This document shows, one piece after another, positions 1-7,879 of a stretch of DNA of 8,853 bases. Within the stretch, counting starts at the first letter, position 1. Each line of letters begins with the position of its first letter. The translations under genes were made by a program, and so were the position numbers. The stretch comes from Flavobacteriales bacterium (GTDB lineage Bacteria > Bacteroidota > Bacteroidia > Flavobacteriales > PHOS-HE28). The stretch lies in contig SSGN01000135.1 in the NCBI GenBank assembly GCA_008016945.1, positions 1-8,853 of the forward strand, in the 5' to 3' direction. The notes beneath the pieces were generated by a model, which was not told the origin of the DNA, did not search any database, and saw only the letters and a program-made list of their open reading frames with translations.

Positions 1-3000
1 ACCGAACGTCGCTCGTTCCCGCCTTGGGGGGCGAGGGCGATAGCGTGCTGCAGGCCATGGAGGCGCGTACGGCCACGGCGTCGGCACCGCTGAAACAGCT
101 GTTGCATGGGGCCGTGGCCCGTGGTTGGTGGCAGCATTACCAGAACGACCGCTGGCGCATCCTGGAACGTACAGAGATGGCAGCCCCCACCGAGGATCCC
201 GGAACCTGGACCCAGCACCTGTTCATGGAGAAGGTGATCGCCCAGTACCGCGCTTCCCTAACGCCGGTGGACACGTTGTTCCGCATCCCCGTGGGCGACC
301 TTGGTGCGCTGCTGGTGAGCGATGGAACGGCCTTGGACCTTCGGCCCACCGTGTTCGATGTGCTCGCACACCATGCGTTGGAGGTGTTCACCAACCCGGA
401 GACCCGCCTCACCGAACCGGCTTGGCGCTTCCGGCTCGACGACCCACAGGACTTCGCCCTCTTCGAGGCATTCGCACTGCGGCGGTTGGAGCACCGCGAT
501 AGTGCGGCATGGGAGTTCCAGGCCTTGCGTACGTACCAACTTCTGGAGCGCGCCCACCTCAACGCCGACAAGCCCGATGCCTTGGTGGATGTGACCCTGC
601 AGCGCCTGGCCTTCGTGCGGGCGCACAGTATGGTGCCGGACAAGGATTCGCTCTATGTCATCGCCCTCAACACCTTGCGCAGCCGTTTGGTCAATGCGGG
701 CTGCCGGGCGGAGGTGACCCATGCCTTGGCGCAGTGGCACGGCGAACAGGGTGGCCGGTACCAACGGTTGGCCGGGGAGGCGTGGAAATGGGAGAAGCGT
801 ACGGCACGCACCCTGTGCGAGGAAGCGATGGCCGGGTCCCCCGGCACGTTCGGTGCGGCGCGCTGTGCCCAGCTGAAGGCGCAGTTGGAATACCCGACCC
901 TGCGGATCGTGACGGAGGAGGCCACCGCACCGGAACAGCCCTTCGCCATCGGCGTGCACTATGCGAACGTGCGCAGCGTGGGGGTTCGGGTGATCCGGTT
1001 GCCGCGCGACCAGGAACCGGCGCGCCATGATCTGGAGCCGTGGCTGGTGGCCCAGGGCGCGGTGAAGGAATGGACCATTGAACTGCCCGACGATGGTGAC
1101 CTCAACGAACACATGATCGAGCTGCCCATGCCGGCACTACCCGTTGGGCAGTACGCTGTGCTGGTGGCGCGCGATGGCGTGTTCCGGGCCGAGCAGGGAG
1201 CACAGGCGCATGCGTCCTTCTGGGTCACGGCCATGGGTGTCGCGCAACGGTCCATGAAGGATGCGGCCGAGGTCCTCGTGCTGGATCGCACCTCCGGCGT
1301 GCCGCTCACCGGGGTGAAGGTGCAACGTTGGAAACGGTCCGAGAACTGGACGCCTCGGGTCACCCACGTCCTGGCCGGAGAGGCCATCACCGACGATGAA
1401 GGTCGTGTGACGTTCACGCCCGTGGCGGACCACCTCCCCGTGTACCACGTGTTGCAGTACGGTGCCGATCGTTACCGGACCGGTGAGCAGTGGCGCTATG
1501 GCGGTGGAGAGGTTGAAGCGGAGGATCCCTTGCGCACCTTCCTCTTCACGGACAGGTCCATCTATCGTCCGGGCCAGGAGGTGTTCTTCAAAGGGTTGGT
1601 GACCGAACGTGTTGGGCAACAGGCCACGGTGAAGGCGGGCTTCCGGACCCAAGTGCGCTTCCTGGATGCCAATGGGGTCCTGGTCGATTCCGCCTTGGTG
1701 ACCACCGACGCCTTCGGTGCGTTCCATGGGCGCTTCACCGCGCCACCCGGCGGGCTCACCGGCGCAATGCTGCTGGAAGAGGCCCATGGCACCGTGTACT
1801 TGCGGGTAGAAGAGTACAAGCGGCCCACCTTCGAGGTCACCTTCGACCCGTTGGCGGGTACGCCGAAGCTCGGCGATCAGGTCACCGTGGGTGGGGTGGC
1901 CAAGAGCTATGCCGGGGTTCCGCTCGATGGGGCCACGGTGCGGTGGCGCGCCGACCGTGCCGTGCAGATGCCATGGTGGTGCGGCTGGGGCTGGCGCGGT
2001 TTGCCTTGGGGGCAACGCACCGAGGTGGCGAGCGGTACCGCCGAATGCGATGCACAAGGCCGCTTCACCATCGCCTTCAAGGCCGAAGCCGATCACCAGT
2101 TCCCGCGCCGCTCGGACCCCTCCTTCAACTTCACCATCACCGCCGATGCCATCGACATCAGCGGCGAAACGCAGACCGGGAGCACCGCCTTCACCCTGGC
2201 GCACCGCAGCATCGACATCGACCTGCGTATCGGCGAGGCGCTGGACCGTTCGTTGACGGACAGCATCGACGTTCGGGTGAAGAACCTCAACGGTGAGGAG
2301 GTGGATGTGCCCGTGGACATCCGCATGGTGGAACTGGTGCCGCCGGTGGATGCGCCGCGCCGAACAAGGCTCTGGGAGCGTCCGGACCGTATCCTCGAAG
2401 GCGAGTTGCCCACCACGCACCTGGCCGAAGAGCCGATGAGCTGGCCCGTGAACCGTGTGGTATTCGAGCGCAAGGGCCACCTGGCCAAGGGCCGTGCACT
2501 GTCGGTGCCGGAGATGGACCTGTTCACCGTGGGCATGTACCGCATTGAAGTGGAGGCGAGGGATCCGCAGGGTGAGCCGGTGAAGGTGGCGCGGCTGGTG
2601 ACCGTGTTCGACCCGGCCATCCAGAACACGGGTTTCATCGACGAGGCGTTCCACGTGGAAGGGCTGACCGTACGGTGCGAACCAGGGGAGAAGGCCACGG
2701 TGTTGATCAGCAGTGCGCTACCTGCGTGCCGTGTGCTCATGGAGGTGGAACGCGATGGACGGATCGCCGTGAGCCGGGCTTTCGTGCTCAACAACACGCA
2801 ACAACGGATCGAACTCCCCGTGCAGGAGGAGGACCGCGGCGGGTTCACCATCCACTTCCTATGCATGGAGCGTGGTCGGGTGCATCGCCAGAGCATCGGC
2901 GTGGAAGTGCCCTGGACCAATAAGCAGTTGCAAGTGGAGTGGATGAGCTTCCGCGATAAGCTGCTGCCGGGGGCCAGGGAGGAATGGCGGTTGCGCCTCA

Positions 3001-5780
3001 CCGGGCCGAAGAAGGAGGCCGTGGCCGCCCAGCTGCTCGCCGTGATGTACGATGCCTCGTTGGATCATTTCGTCCCGCATACGTGGAGCATGTTCCCTTG
3101 GCCAACGACCACCGCGGTGCGGAGCTGGCAGCGCAGTGAACCGTTCGCCTCGCGGGAGGGTGCCGCGTGGAACATGGGCGTTCCCATGCCGCACGACACG
3201 GTGCGGGCCTACCCGAGGCTGATCGGGCTCGATGGCTCGTTCGGCCATTGGTTGTACGAGGATGCCTCCTTCGGCTTGGCGGGCGGTGAACACCGGCAAG
3301 TGGTGCGCGCCAATGCGGCCATGCCACCACCGGAGATGAGTGGTGACCAGATGCGTTCGGAGGCCGTGGAAGAAGCGGACAAGAGCTTGGAGATGGCGAC
3401 GAAGAAAGAGGCCGACCATGGGCCCAAGGCTCAGGTCGCGGGAATCCCGCCTCCTGTGCGCACCGACCTGCGCGAGACCGCCTTCTTCTTCCCTGATCTG
3501 CTCACCGACCGCGATGGCAGCGTGGTGCTGCGCTTCACCGCACCCGAGGCCCTCACGCGGTGGAAGGTGATGGGCCTGGCCCATACCAAGGACCTTCGGT
3601 CCGCCATGTTCACCAAGGAGGCCACCACCAGCAAGCCGTTGATGGTGGTGCCGAACCTGCCGCGCTTCCTGCGCCAGGGCGACCGGATCACCCTGGCCAC
3701 GAAGATCAATGCCACCGAAGGCACGGTGCGTGGCACGGTACGCCTCGCGCTGTTCGATCCGGTGAGCGGGAAGGAGCTCACCGCACGGTTCGCACCATCG
3801 CGTACCGAACAGCCGTTCACCGCTGCGCCCGGCGCCAGTGCCACCGCCACATGGCCGTTGGTGGTGCCGCACGATGTGGACCTGGTGAGCGTTCGGATCG
3901 TGGCCAACGGCAACGGGATCGGCGATGGGGAGGAACGGCCGCTACCGGTGCTCACGGACAACGTGCTCGTTACCGAGAGCCTACCGTTGCCGATCACGAA
4001 GGCAGGCACCAGGACCTTCACCCTGGACAAGCTCGTGGCGAACACCAGCACCACGCTTCAACAGCGAAGTCTCAAACTGGAATTCACGCCGAACCCCGCC
4101 TGGTATGCGGTGCAGGCCCTGCCTTACCTGATGGAGTTCCCGCACGAATGCGCCGAGCAGACCTTCAGTCGCTACTACGCCAACCGGCTGGCCACGCACG
4201 TGGTGGCCCAACGTCCGGCCATACGGGCGGTTTTCGAGCAGTGGCGCGACAAGGGCGAGGGTGCGTTCCTGAGCGCCTTGGAGAAGAACACCGCGTTGAA
4301 GGGCATGGTGCTGGAAGAGACCCCTTGGGTGTTGGAGGCCAAGGATGAGAGCGAACGCGAACGGCGCATCGCGTTGTTCTTCGACATGCAGCGCATGGCT
4401 TCGGAAGAGCGCACGGCACTGAAGAAACTGCGCGACCTGCAGCTGCCCAACGGTGCGTGGCCGTGGTGGAGCGGCATGCGCGAAAGCCGCTACATCACCC
4501 AGCATATCGTGGCCGGCTTCGGTCATCTGGAAGCACTGAAAGCGGCCGACACGCGCGGTGATGGCCCGAGCGAAGTCATGCTGCGGCAGGCCCTGCAATG
4601 GCTCGATTCCGATGTGGACCGCGGCTACCGCGAGCTGCTGAAGGTCACCAAGGCCGAGGACCGCGCGAAGTACGTGCCCAGCGCGTTGGAGGTGCACCTG
4701 CTGTACGCCCGATCCTTCTTCCGCCGGTGGCCCATTGATGGCACCACCCGTACGGCGATGGACTTCTACGCGGCGCGGTGCCGCGAGACATGGGTGCAAC
4801 GCAGCTTGCAGGAACAGGCGATGCTCGCCTTGGCGTTCGACCGTTCGGGCGACAAGACCACGGCACGGCTCATCCTGAAGTCCTTGAGCGAGCGGGCCAC
4901 CCGCAGCGAGGAACTGGGCATGTATTGGAAGGGCTTCGTGGCGGGCCACGCCTGGAACGAGTTCCCCACGGAGACCTATGCCCTGTTGATCGAGGCCTAC
5001 CATGAAGTGGGTGGCGACAAAGCCAGTGTGGACCAGCTGCGCCAGTACCTGCTGAAACTGAAACAGACCACCGATTGGAAGACCACCAAGGCCACCGCCG
5101 AAGCCTGTTATGCCCTGCTTCTTACCGGTAACGACTGGCTGGCGATGGACCACGCTCCTGCGATCACCGTGGGCGGGCACCGTGTGGTGCCCGACAAGGC
5201 CGAGGCGGGCACGGGCTACTTCGAGAAGACCTGGACTGGTGCCGCGATCCAGCCGGACATGGGCCGCGTAACGGTGACCACCGCGAAGGATGGCGTGCAG
5301 TGGGGTGCGCTGCACTGGCAGTACCTCGAACGCATGGACAAGGTCACCCCGCACGAGAGTCCGTTCCGCCTGAAGAAGGAGGTGATGTTGAAACAAGCCA
5401 CCGACGCTGGACCCCGCCTGGTGGCCCTGGGAGGTGGCGCCAAGGTCTCGCCCGGCGACCGCATCACCGTTCGCATCGAACTGCGTACCGATCGCTACCT
5501 CGACCATGTGCACCTGAAGGATCAACATGCTGCGGGCCTGGAGTCCGTGGAGACCTTGAGCAGCTACAAGTGGCAGGGTGGGTTGGGATACTACCAAAGC
5601 AACCGCGATGCCGCTACGCACTTCTTCTTCGACCGGGTGGGACCGGGCACCTACGTGTTCGAGTATGAGCTGAAGGTGACCCATGTGGGCGAGATGAGCA
5701 ACGGACTCACCACGGCCATGTGCATGTACGCACCGGAATTCTCCGCGCACTCCGAAGGCGTACGCCTCAAGGTGGAATAG
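1..5780 (+). CDS. Alpha-2-macroglobulin family protein (bacterial, thioester-containing), 5'-truncated
   Basis: Large envelope protease-trapping protein of the alpha-2-macroglobulin family. The frame is open to the left edge (first full codon at 3), so the N-terminus and its expected signal peptide lie outside; 1,925 residues are visible. Numbering from codon 3, the order is: a helical N-terminal region (about 1-290); the first macroglobulin-like strands (about 297 on); an MG2 domain with the hallmark FTDRSIYRPGQ near 515; a Trp-rich loop (about 657-670); the bait-region-like domain (about 878-1035); a variable Lys/Glu-rich linker; the A2M domain starting at RTDLRETAFFFPD near 1153; a helical thioester domain with CAEQ at 1383-1386; and a C-terminal bMG10-like domain with SSYKWQGGLGYYQS and an ending at HSEGVRLKVE. 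The Cys and Gln needed for the thioester are both present. Members usually tether to or lie behind the outer membrane and covalently trap attacking proteases; that role is family knowledge. The frequent partner pbpC is not in this window. No frameshift is seen. Confidence 0.95.
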   Translation, partial: RTSLVPALGGEGDSVLQAMEARTATASAPLKQLLHGAVARGWWQHYQNDRWRILERTEMAAPTEDPGTWTQHLFMEKVIAQYRASLTPVDTLFRIPVGDLGALLVSDGTALDLRPTVFDVLAHHALEVFTNPETRLTEPAWRFRLDDPQDFALFEAFALRRLEHRDSAAWEFQALRTYQLLERAHLNADKPDALVDVTLQRLAFVRAHSMVPDKDSLYVIALNTLRSRLVNAGCRAEVTHALAQWHGEQGGRYQRLAGEAWKWEKRTARTLCEEAMAGSPGTFGAARCAQLKAQLEYPTLRIVTEEATAPEQPFAIGVHYANVRSVGVRVIRLPRDQEPARHDLEPWLVAQGAVKEWTIELPDDGDLNEHMIELPMPALPVGQYAVLVARDGVFRAEQGAQAHASFWVTAMGVAQRSMKDAAEVLVLDRTSGVPLTGVKVQRWKRSENWTPRVTHVLAGEAITDDEGRVTFTPVADHLPVYHVLQYGADRYRTGEQWRYGGGEVEAEDPLRTFLFTDRSIYRPGQEVFFKGLVTERVGQQATVKAGFRTQVRFLDANGVLVDSALVTTDAFGAFHGRFTAPPGGLTGAMLLEEAHGTVYLRVEEYKRPTFEVTFDPLAGTPKLGDQVTVGGVAKSYAGVPLDGATVRWRADRAVQMPWWCGWGWRGLPWGQRTEVASGTAECDAQGRFTIAFKAEADHQFPRRSDPSFNFTITADAIDISGETQTGSTAFTLAHRSIDIDLRIGEALDRSLTDSIDVRVKNLNGEEVDVPVDIRMVELVPPVDAPRRTRLWERPDRILEGELPTTHLAEEPMSWPVNRVVFERKGHLAKGRALSVPEMDLFTVGMYRIEVEARDPQGEPVKVARLVTVFDPAIQNTGFIDEAFHVEGLTVRCEPGEKATVLISSALPACRVLMEVERDGRIAVSRAFVLNNTQQRIELPVQEEDRGGFTIHFLCMERGRVHRQSIGVEVPWTNKQLQVEWMSFRDKLLPGAREEWRLRLTGPKKEAVAAQLLAVMYDASLDHFVPHTWSMFPWPTTTAVRSWQRSEPFASREGAAWNMGVPMPHDTVRAYPRLIGLDGSFGHWLYEDASFGLAGGEHRQVVRANAAMPPPEMSGDQMRSEAVEEADKSLEMATKKEADHGPKAQVAGIPPPVRTDLRETAFFFPDLLTDRDGSVVLRFTAPEALTRWKVMGLAHTKDLRSAMFTKEATTSKPLMVVPNLPRFLRQGDRITLATKINATEGTVRGTVRLALFDPVSGKELTARFAPSRTEQPFTAAPGASATATWPLVVPHDVDLVSVRIVANGNGIGDGEERPLPVLTDNVLVTESLPLPITKAGTRTFTLDKLVANTSTTLQQRSLKLEFTPNPAWYAVQALPYLMEFPHECAEQTFSRYYANRLATHVVAQRPAIRAVFEQWRDKGEGAFLSALEKNTALKGMVLEETPWVLEAKDESERERRIALFFDMQRMASEERTALKKLRDLQLPNGAWPWWSGMRESRYITQHIVAGFGHLEALKAADTRGDGPSEVMLRQALQWLDSDVDRGYRELLKVTKAEDRAKYVPSALEVHLLYARSFFRRWPIDGTTRTAMDFYAARCRETWVQRSLQEQAMLALAFDRSGDKTTARLILKSLSERATRSEELGMYWKGFVAGHAWNEFPTETYALLIEAYHEVGGDKASVDQLRQYLLKLKQTTDWKTTKATAEACYALLLTGNDWLAMDHAPAITVGGHRVVPDKAEAGTGYFEKTWTGAAIQPDMGRVTVTTAKDGVQWGALHWQYLERMDKVTPHESPFRLKKEVMLKQATDAGPRLVALGGGAKVSPGDRITVRIELRTDRYLDHVHLKDQHAAGLESVETLSSYKWQGGLGYYQSNRDAATHFFFDRVGPGTYVFEYELKVTHVGEMSNGLTTAMCMYAPEFSAHSEGVRLKVE

Positions 5781-5786
5781 GCCGGT

Positions 5787-5794
5787 TACATTCG
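5787..5794 (+). promoter_or_regulatory. Possible -7 box (TACATTCG) before the lipoprotein gene
   Basis: TACATTCG matches the Bacteroidota -7 consensus TAnnTTTG with one mismatch and ends four bases before the ATG at 5799, so a transcript from here would be nearly leaderless. I see no TTTG or TTG about 20 bases upstream, where the -33 element should be, and the site lies only 6 bases past the macroglobulin stop codon. It may be an internal promoter within a longer transcription unit, or chance. Confidence 0.35.
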
Positions 5795-5798
5795 CCGC

Positions 5799-6326
5799 AT
5801 GAAAGCCCCGATCCTTTTCGTATGGGTGTTCTTGGCCTTCGCCTGTGGTGGGCCGGGCGGAACCCAGGAGCAGGCCTTGCCTGAGGAGGGCAACGCCGTT
5901 GCCGCGACCGCCACCGTGTTGGACCTGGCCCCCTACGACACCCCCCTGCTGGTGGACCTTGGCGACTTGGCCACCTTGGGGGTGGACTCGCCCACGGTGA
6001 AGTGGAACGAAGAGCTCGGGCAGCTGGAGGTGTGGGCTGGGGAGCACTTCGGCCTGCTGATCACCGAAGAGCCCGGCGACCTTGCACGGCTGAAGGCCGA
6101 TCTGGACCGCGACATGCTGCGCAAGCACACGGTGGTCGAGCAGACCCCGGAACGGTTCGTGTACCGCTCGGAGTTCCCGGACGATGCCGGCACCTACCTG
6201 CATTTCTACCTTACCGTCCACGTGGGCGAACGCAGCTTCGTGGTCACCGATATGGAGCAGCACCAGTACAACGAGGCCGATATGCGTAGGATGGTGAACG
6301 CGGTCAAAGCGAAGCCAGCGGTATGA
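5799..6326 (+). CDS. Putative lipoprotein of unknown function, 175 aa
   Basis: I do not recognise a named family. The N-terminus (MKAPILFVWVFLAFAC) is a short hydrophobic signal with a relaxed lipobox ending at Cys16, followed by GGPGG and an acidic, Ala-rich linker (to about 40). This suggests a signal-peptidase-II-processed lipoprotein in the periplasm or outer membrane. The remainder (about 41-170) looks like a small mixed alpha/beta domain: strands around VKWNEELGQLEVWAG and HFGLLITEE, a charged helix around 94-110, strands at 118-152 (including YLHFYLTVHVG), and a final helix ending near 170. There are no Cys residues after the lipobox. The start ATG is the only good one and lies 18 bases after the macroglobulin stop without a terminator between. 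Its stop codon overlaps the next start (ATGA), so translation of the two is probably coupled. A role alongside the macroglobulin is inference only. Confidence 0.8.
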   Translation: MKAPILFVWVFLAFACGGPGGTQEQALPEEGNAVAATATVLDLAPYDTPLLVDLGDLATLGVDSPTVKWNEELGQLEVWAGEHFGLLITEEPGDLARLKADLDRDMLRKHTVVEQTPERFVYRSEFPDDAGTYLHFYLTVHVGERSFVVTDMEQHQYNEADMRRMVNAVKAKPAV

Positions 6327-6925
6327 GGTGGTTGCTGTCGTGTCTCGCCTGCGTCACGAGTGTCGTAGGGACAGCTCAGGTCGACACCGGATGGTTGGCC
6401 GGCTTGGAGGCGTATTGGGCGAAGATCGATTCGGCCTATCGGGATACGTTGCACTCCCCATTGCCCAAGGAAGACCGGGAGGCCTTCACCGTACTTCCAC
6501 GCTTTGCGCCGGATCCGGCCTTTCGGGTCATGGCACGTTTCGAACCACAGCTTGGCGAAGTGTTCGGCATGAAGACCACCACTCAACGGGAACCGAAGTA
6601 CCAGCGTGTGGGAACTTTGCATTTCGAGGTGGCCGGTGCCGAACAGCGGCTCACCGTGTTCCGGAACATCGACCTGAGCCGGTTGGAGGATTATCGGAAC
6701 TACCTTTTCGTGCCATTCACCGACCTCACCAACGGGGAAACCACCTATGGCGGAGGGCGTTACCTGGACCTCGAAGGCCCCTTGGGCGAGACCGTGGAGT
6801 TGGATTTCAACCGGGCCTACAACCCCTATTGTGCGTATGGCGGGCACTACTCCTGTCCGATCCCACCCGCGGAGAACCACCTGGAGGTGGCCGTGAAGGC
6901 CGGGGTGCTCGGTTACCACGATTGA
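6323..6925 (+). CDS. DUF1684 family secreted protein, 200 aa
   Basis: This matches the DUF1684 family (PF07920), whose biochemical function is not established. Diagnostic stretches are the FVPFTDLTNGETTYGGGRY block (about 129-147) with LDL after it, DFNRAYNPYCAY (161-172) and CPIPPAENHLEVAVKAG (178-194); Cys170 and Cys178 lie in the conserved C-terminal part. The N-terminus (MRWLLSCLACVTSVVGTAQ) is a signal peptide with a likely cut at GTA|Q, typical for Bacteroidota, so the protein should be exported; Cys7 and Cys10 are too close to the start to be a good lipobox. Length is slightly short of the common 200-300 residues because the family is often longer at the N-terminus. The ATG shares bases with the upstream stop (ATGA), a strong sign of operon structure and translational coupling with the lipoprotein. 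No terminator with a clear U-tract follows. Confidence 0.88.
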   Translation: MRWLLSCLACVTSVVGTAQVDTGWLAGLEAYWAKIDSAYRDTLHSPLPKEDREAFTVLPRFAPDPAFRVMARFEPQLGEVFGMKTTTQREPKYQRVGTLHFEVAGAEQRLTVFRNIDLSRLEDYRNYLFVPFTDLTNGETTYGGGRYLDLEGPLGETVELDFNRAYNPYCAYGGHYSCPIPPAENHLEVAVKAGVLGYHD

Positions 6926-6943
6926 TCGAGCGGATCACCCTTG

Positions 6944-7012
6944 TAACCGATCGGTCGATCCCCCGTACACAGGGCGTCGAAAAGAGCTTGGAATACCGGC
7001 CTGGATCGGTTA
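6944..7012. repeat. 9-bp inverted repeat TAACCGATC / GATCGGTTA flanking a 51-base spacer
   Basis: TAACCGATC at 6944-6952 is matched by its exact reverse complement GATCGGTTA at 7004-7012. The right arm overlaps the first two bases of the candidate -7 box (7011-7018), so a protein bound there would compete with RNA polymerase. Whether it is functional is unknown. Confidence 0.35.
6946..6955. repeat. Perfect 10-bp palindrome ACCGATCGGT
   Basis: ACCGATCGGT is its own reverse complement. It lies in the gap between the DUF1684 gene and the 7040 gene, about 32 bases upstream of the candidate -33 element. Its half GATCGGT occurs again at 7004-7010, touching the -7 box. This could be an operator or activator site, but a 10-base palindrome in GC-rich DNA can arise by chance. 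Confidence 0.4.
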
Positions 7013-7018
7013 TCCTTG
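6987..7018 (+). promoter_or_regulatory. Bacteroidota-type promoter for the 7040 gene (CTTG-N20-TATCCTTG)
   Basis: CTTG at 6987-6990 and TATCCTTG at 7011-7018 are separated by 20 bases. This fits the known Bacteroidota sigma-ABfr pattern of a TTTG-like -33 element, 19-21 bases, then TAnnTTTG, with one mismatch in each box. Transcription would begin near 7022-7024, giving a 5' leader of roughly 17 bases before the ATG at 7040. Confidence 0.55.
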
Positions 7019-7039
7019 CAGCTTGACAGGACAACCGCC

Positions 7040-7825
7040 ATGCGCTCCGTGAACCTCATTTTCGCCGCCGCCCTCACCCTGCCAGCATCCGCCGGCGTCA
7101 TCGTGCTGGAGGGCAATTTCCAAGGCAAGAACCTCTTCATCCAGAACCCCTTCTCCGAGGCGGGTGTCGGCTTCTGCGTGTTCGAGGTCACGGTGAACGA
7201 TCAGATCGCCACCGATGAGATTAACAGCAGTGCGTTCGAGGTGGACATGAACAACTTCGGCCTGAACGTGGGCGATAAGGTGGTGGTGAAGGTGAAGCAC
7301 AAGGATGGCTGCACGCCCGTGGTGCTCAACCCCGAGGTGCTGAAGCCCAAGAGCACCTTCGATATCGTGAAACAGTCGGTAGGCAGCGATGGCACCTACA
7401 CCTGGACCACCACCAACGAAACGGGCGAGCTTCCCTTCGTCGTGGAGCAGAAGCGATGGAACAAGTGGGTGAAGGCCGGTGAGGTGATGGGTGTGGGCAA
7501 GCCCGGCGAGCACACCTACGAGTTCAAGATCACCCCGCACAGCGGCGAGAACACCATCCGTGTGAAGCAGGTGGACCTGAGCAAGCGGGCACGTCACAGC
7601 GAGAGCGTTACTTATTCCTCGAGCGCCAATCCCATCACCTGGGGGCCGGCCAAGCCGAAGGACGAGATCGTCTTCAGCGGCCCGACCTTGTTCGAGGTGT
7701 ACGATCAGTATGGCAACATCGTGAAGCGCGGCTATGCCGATCGCTTCGAGGTGGCCACCTTGAAGAAGGACCTCTATTACCTGAATTACGACAACAAGAT
7801 GGGCGAGACGTTCATCAAACGTTGA
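7040..7825 (+). CDS. Secreted protein with FnIII-like domain and T9SS sorting-domain-like C-terminus, 261 aa
   Basis: No named family is recognised with certainty. The signal peptide is MRSVNLIFAAALTLPASA, with a cut expected at ASA|G. Residues 19-105 form a beta-rich domain (LEGNFQGKNLFIQNPF; Cys46 and Cys91 could form a disulfide). Residues about 118-192 resemble the fibronectin-III-like module common in Bacteroidota secreted proteins: TWTTTNETG, then FVVEQKRWNKW, then IRVKQVDLSKRARHSESV, which parallels the usual YRLKQVDxDGxxxYS pattern. The tail (about 210-261) has the rhythm of a type A sorting domain: FEVYDQYGNIVKRG, a Leu-Lys turn near 241-244, YYLNYDN and a final ETFIKR. Export by the type IX system is therefore inferred. 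A TTG at 7016 would add eight residues in front of the signal peptide and lies inside the -7 box, so the ATG at 7040 is preferred. The gene stands alone between its own promoter and a terminator. Confidence 0.82.
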   Translation: MRSVNLIFAAALTLPASAGVIVLEGNFQGKNLFIQNPFSEAGVGFCVFEVTVNDQIATDEINSSAFEVDMNNFGLNVGDKVVVKVKHKDGCTPVVLNPEVLKPKSTFDIVKQSVGSDGTYTWTTTNETGELPFVVEQKRWNKWVKAGEVMGVGKPGEHTYEFKITPHSGENTIRVKQVDLSKRARHSESVTYSSSANPITWGPAKPKDEIVFSGPTLFEVYDQYGNIVKRGYADRFEVATLKKDLYYLNYDNKMGETFIKR

Positions 7826-7845
7826 CATCGACAGTCCTTCCCCGG

Positions 7846-7876
7846 AAGCCTCCCACACCGGGGGGCTTTCTTCTTT
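7846..7876 (+). terminator. Intrinsic terminator after the 7040 gene
   Basis: AAGCCTCCC (7846-7854) pairs with GGGGGGCTT (7860-7868), nine pairs with one G-U, around a five-base loop. It is followed by the T-rich TCTTCTTT. It begins 21 bases after the stop codon. An overlapping alternative stem, CCCCGG (7840-7845) with CCGGGG (7858-7863), also exists but lacks a U-tract directly after it. Confidence 0.75.
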
Positions 7877-7879
7877 CAC

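Noticed and set aside
24..26. TTG as the start of the macroglobulin gene
   Set aside because: The frame stays open to the left edge and the protein lacks a signal peptide and the expected N-terminal part, so the gene simply begins outside the window.
1962..2012. Trp/Gly-rich patch in the macroglobulin as an unusual insertion
   Set aside because: A Trp-rich loop at this place is, to my recollection, common in Bacteroidota members of the family and is followed by the usual conserved strands; it is not evidence of an insertion.
3981..6263. Long open frame on the minus strand (and another at 1137-2654)
   Set aside because: These arise from GC-rich codon bias opposite genuine genes; the translations are His/Gln/Gly-rich, without recognisable domains.
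6911..6960. Hairpin-like repeats at the end of the DUF1684 gene (GGTTAC/GTAACC; GATCGA/TCGATC) as a terminator
   Set aside because: The arms are short with mismatches or long loops and no T-tract follows, so termination cannot be supported.
7016..7039. TTG start adding eight residues to the secreted protein
   Set aside because: It lies inside the candidate -7 box and puts charged residues before a good signal peptide that starts at the ATG at 7040.
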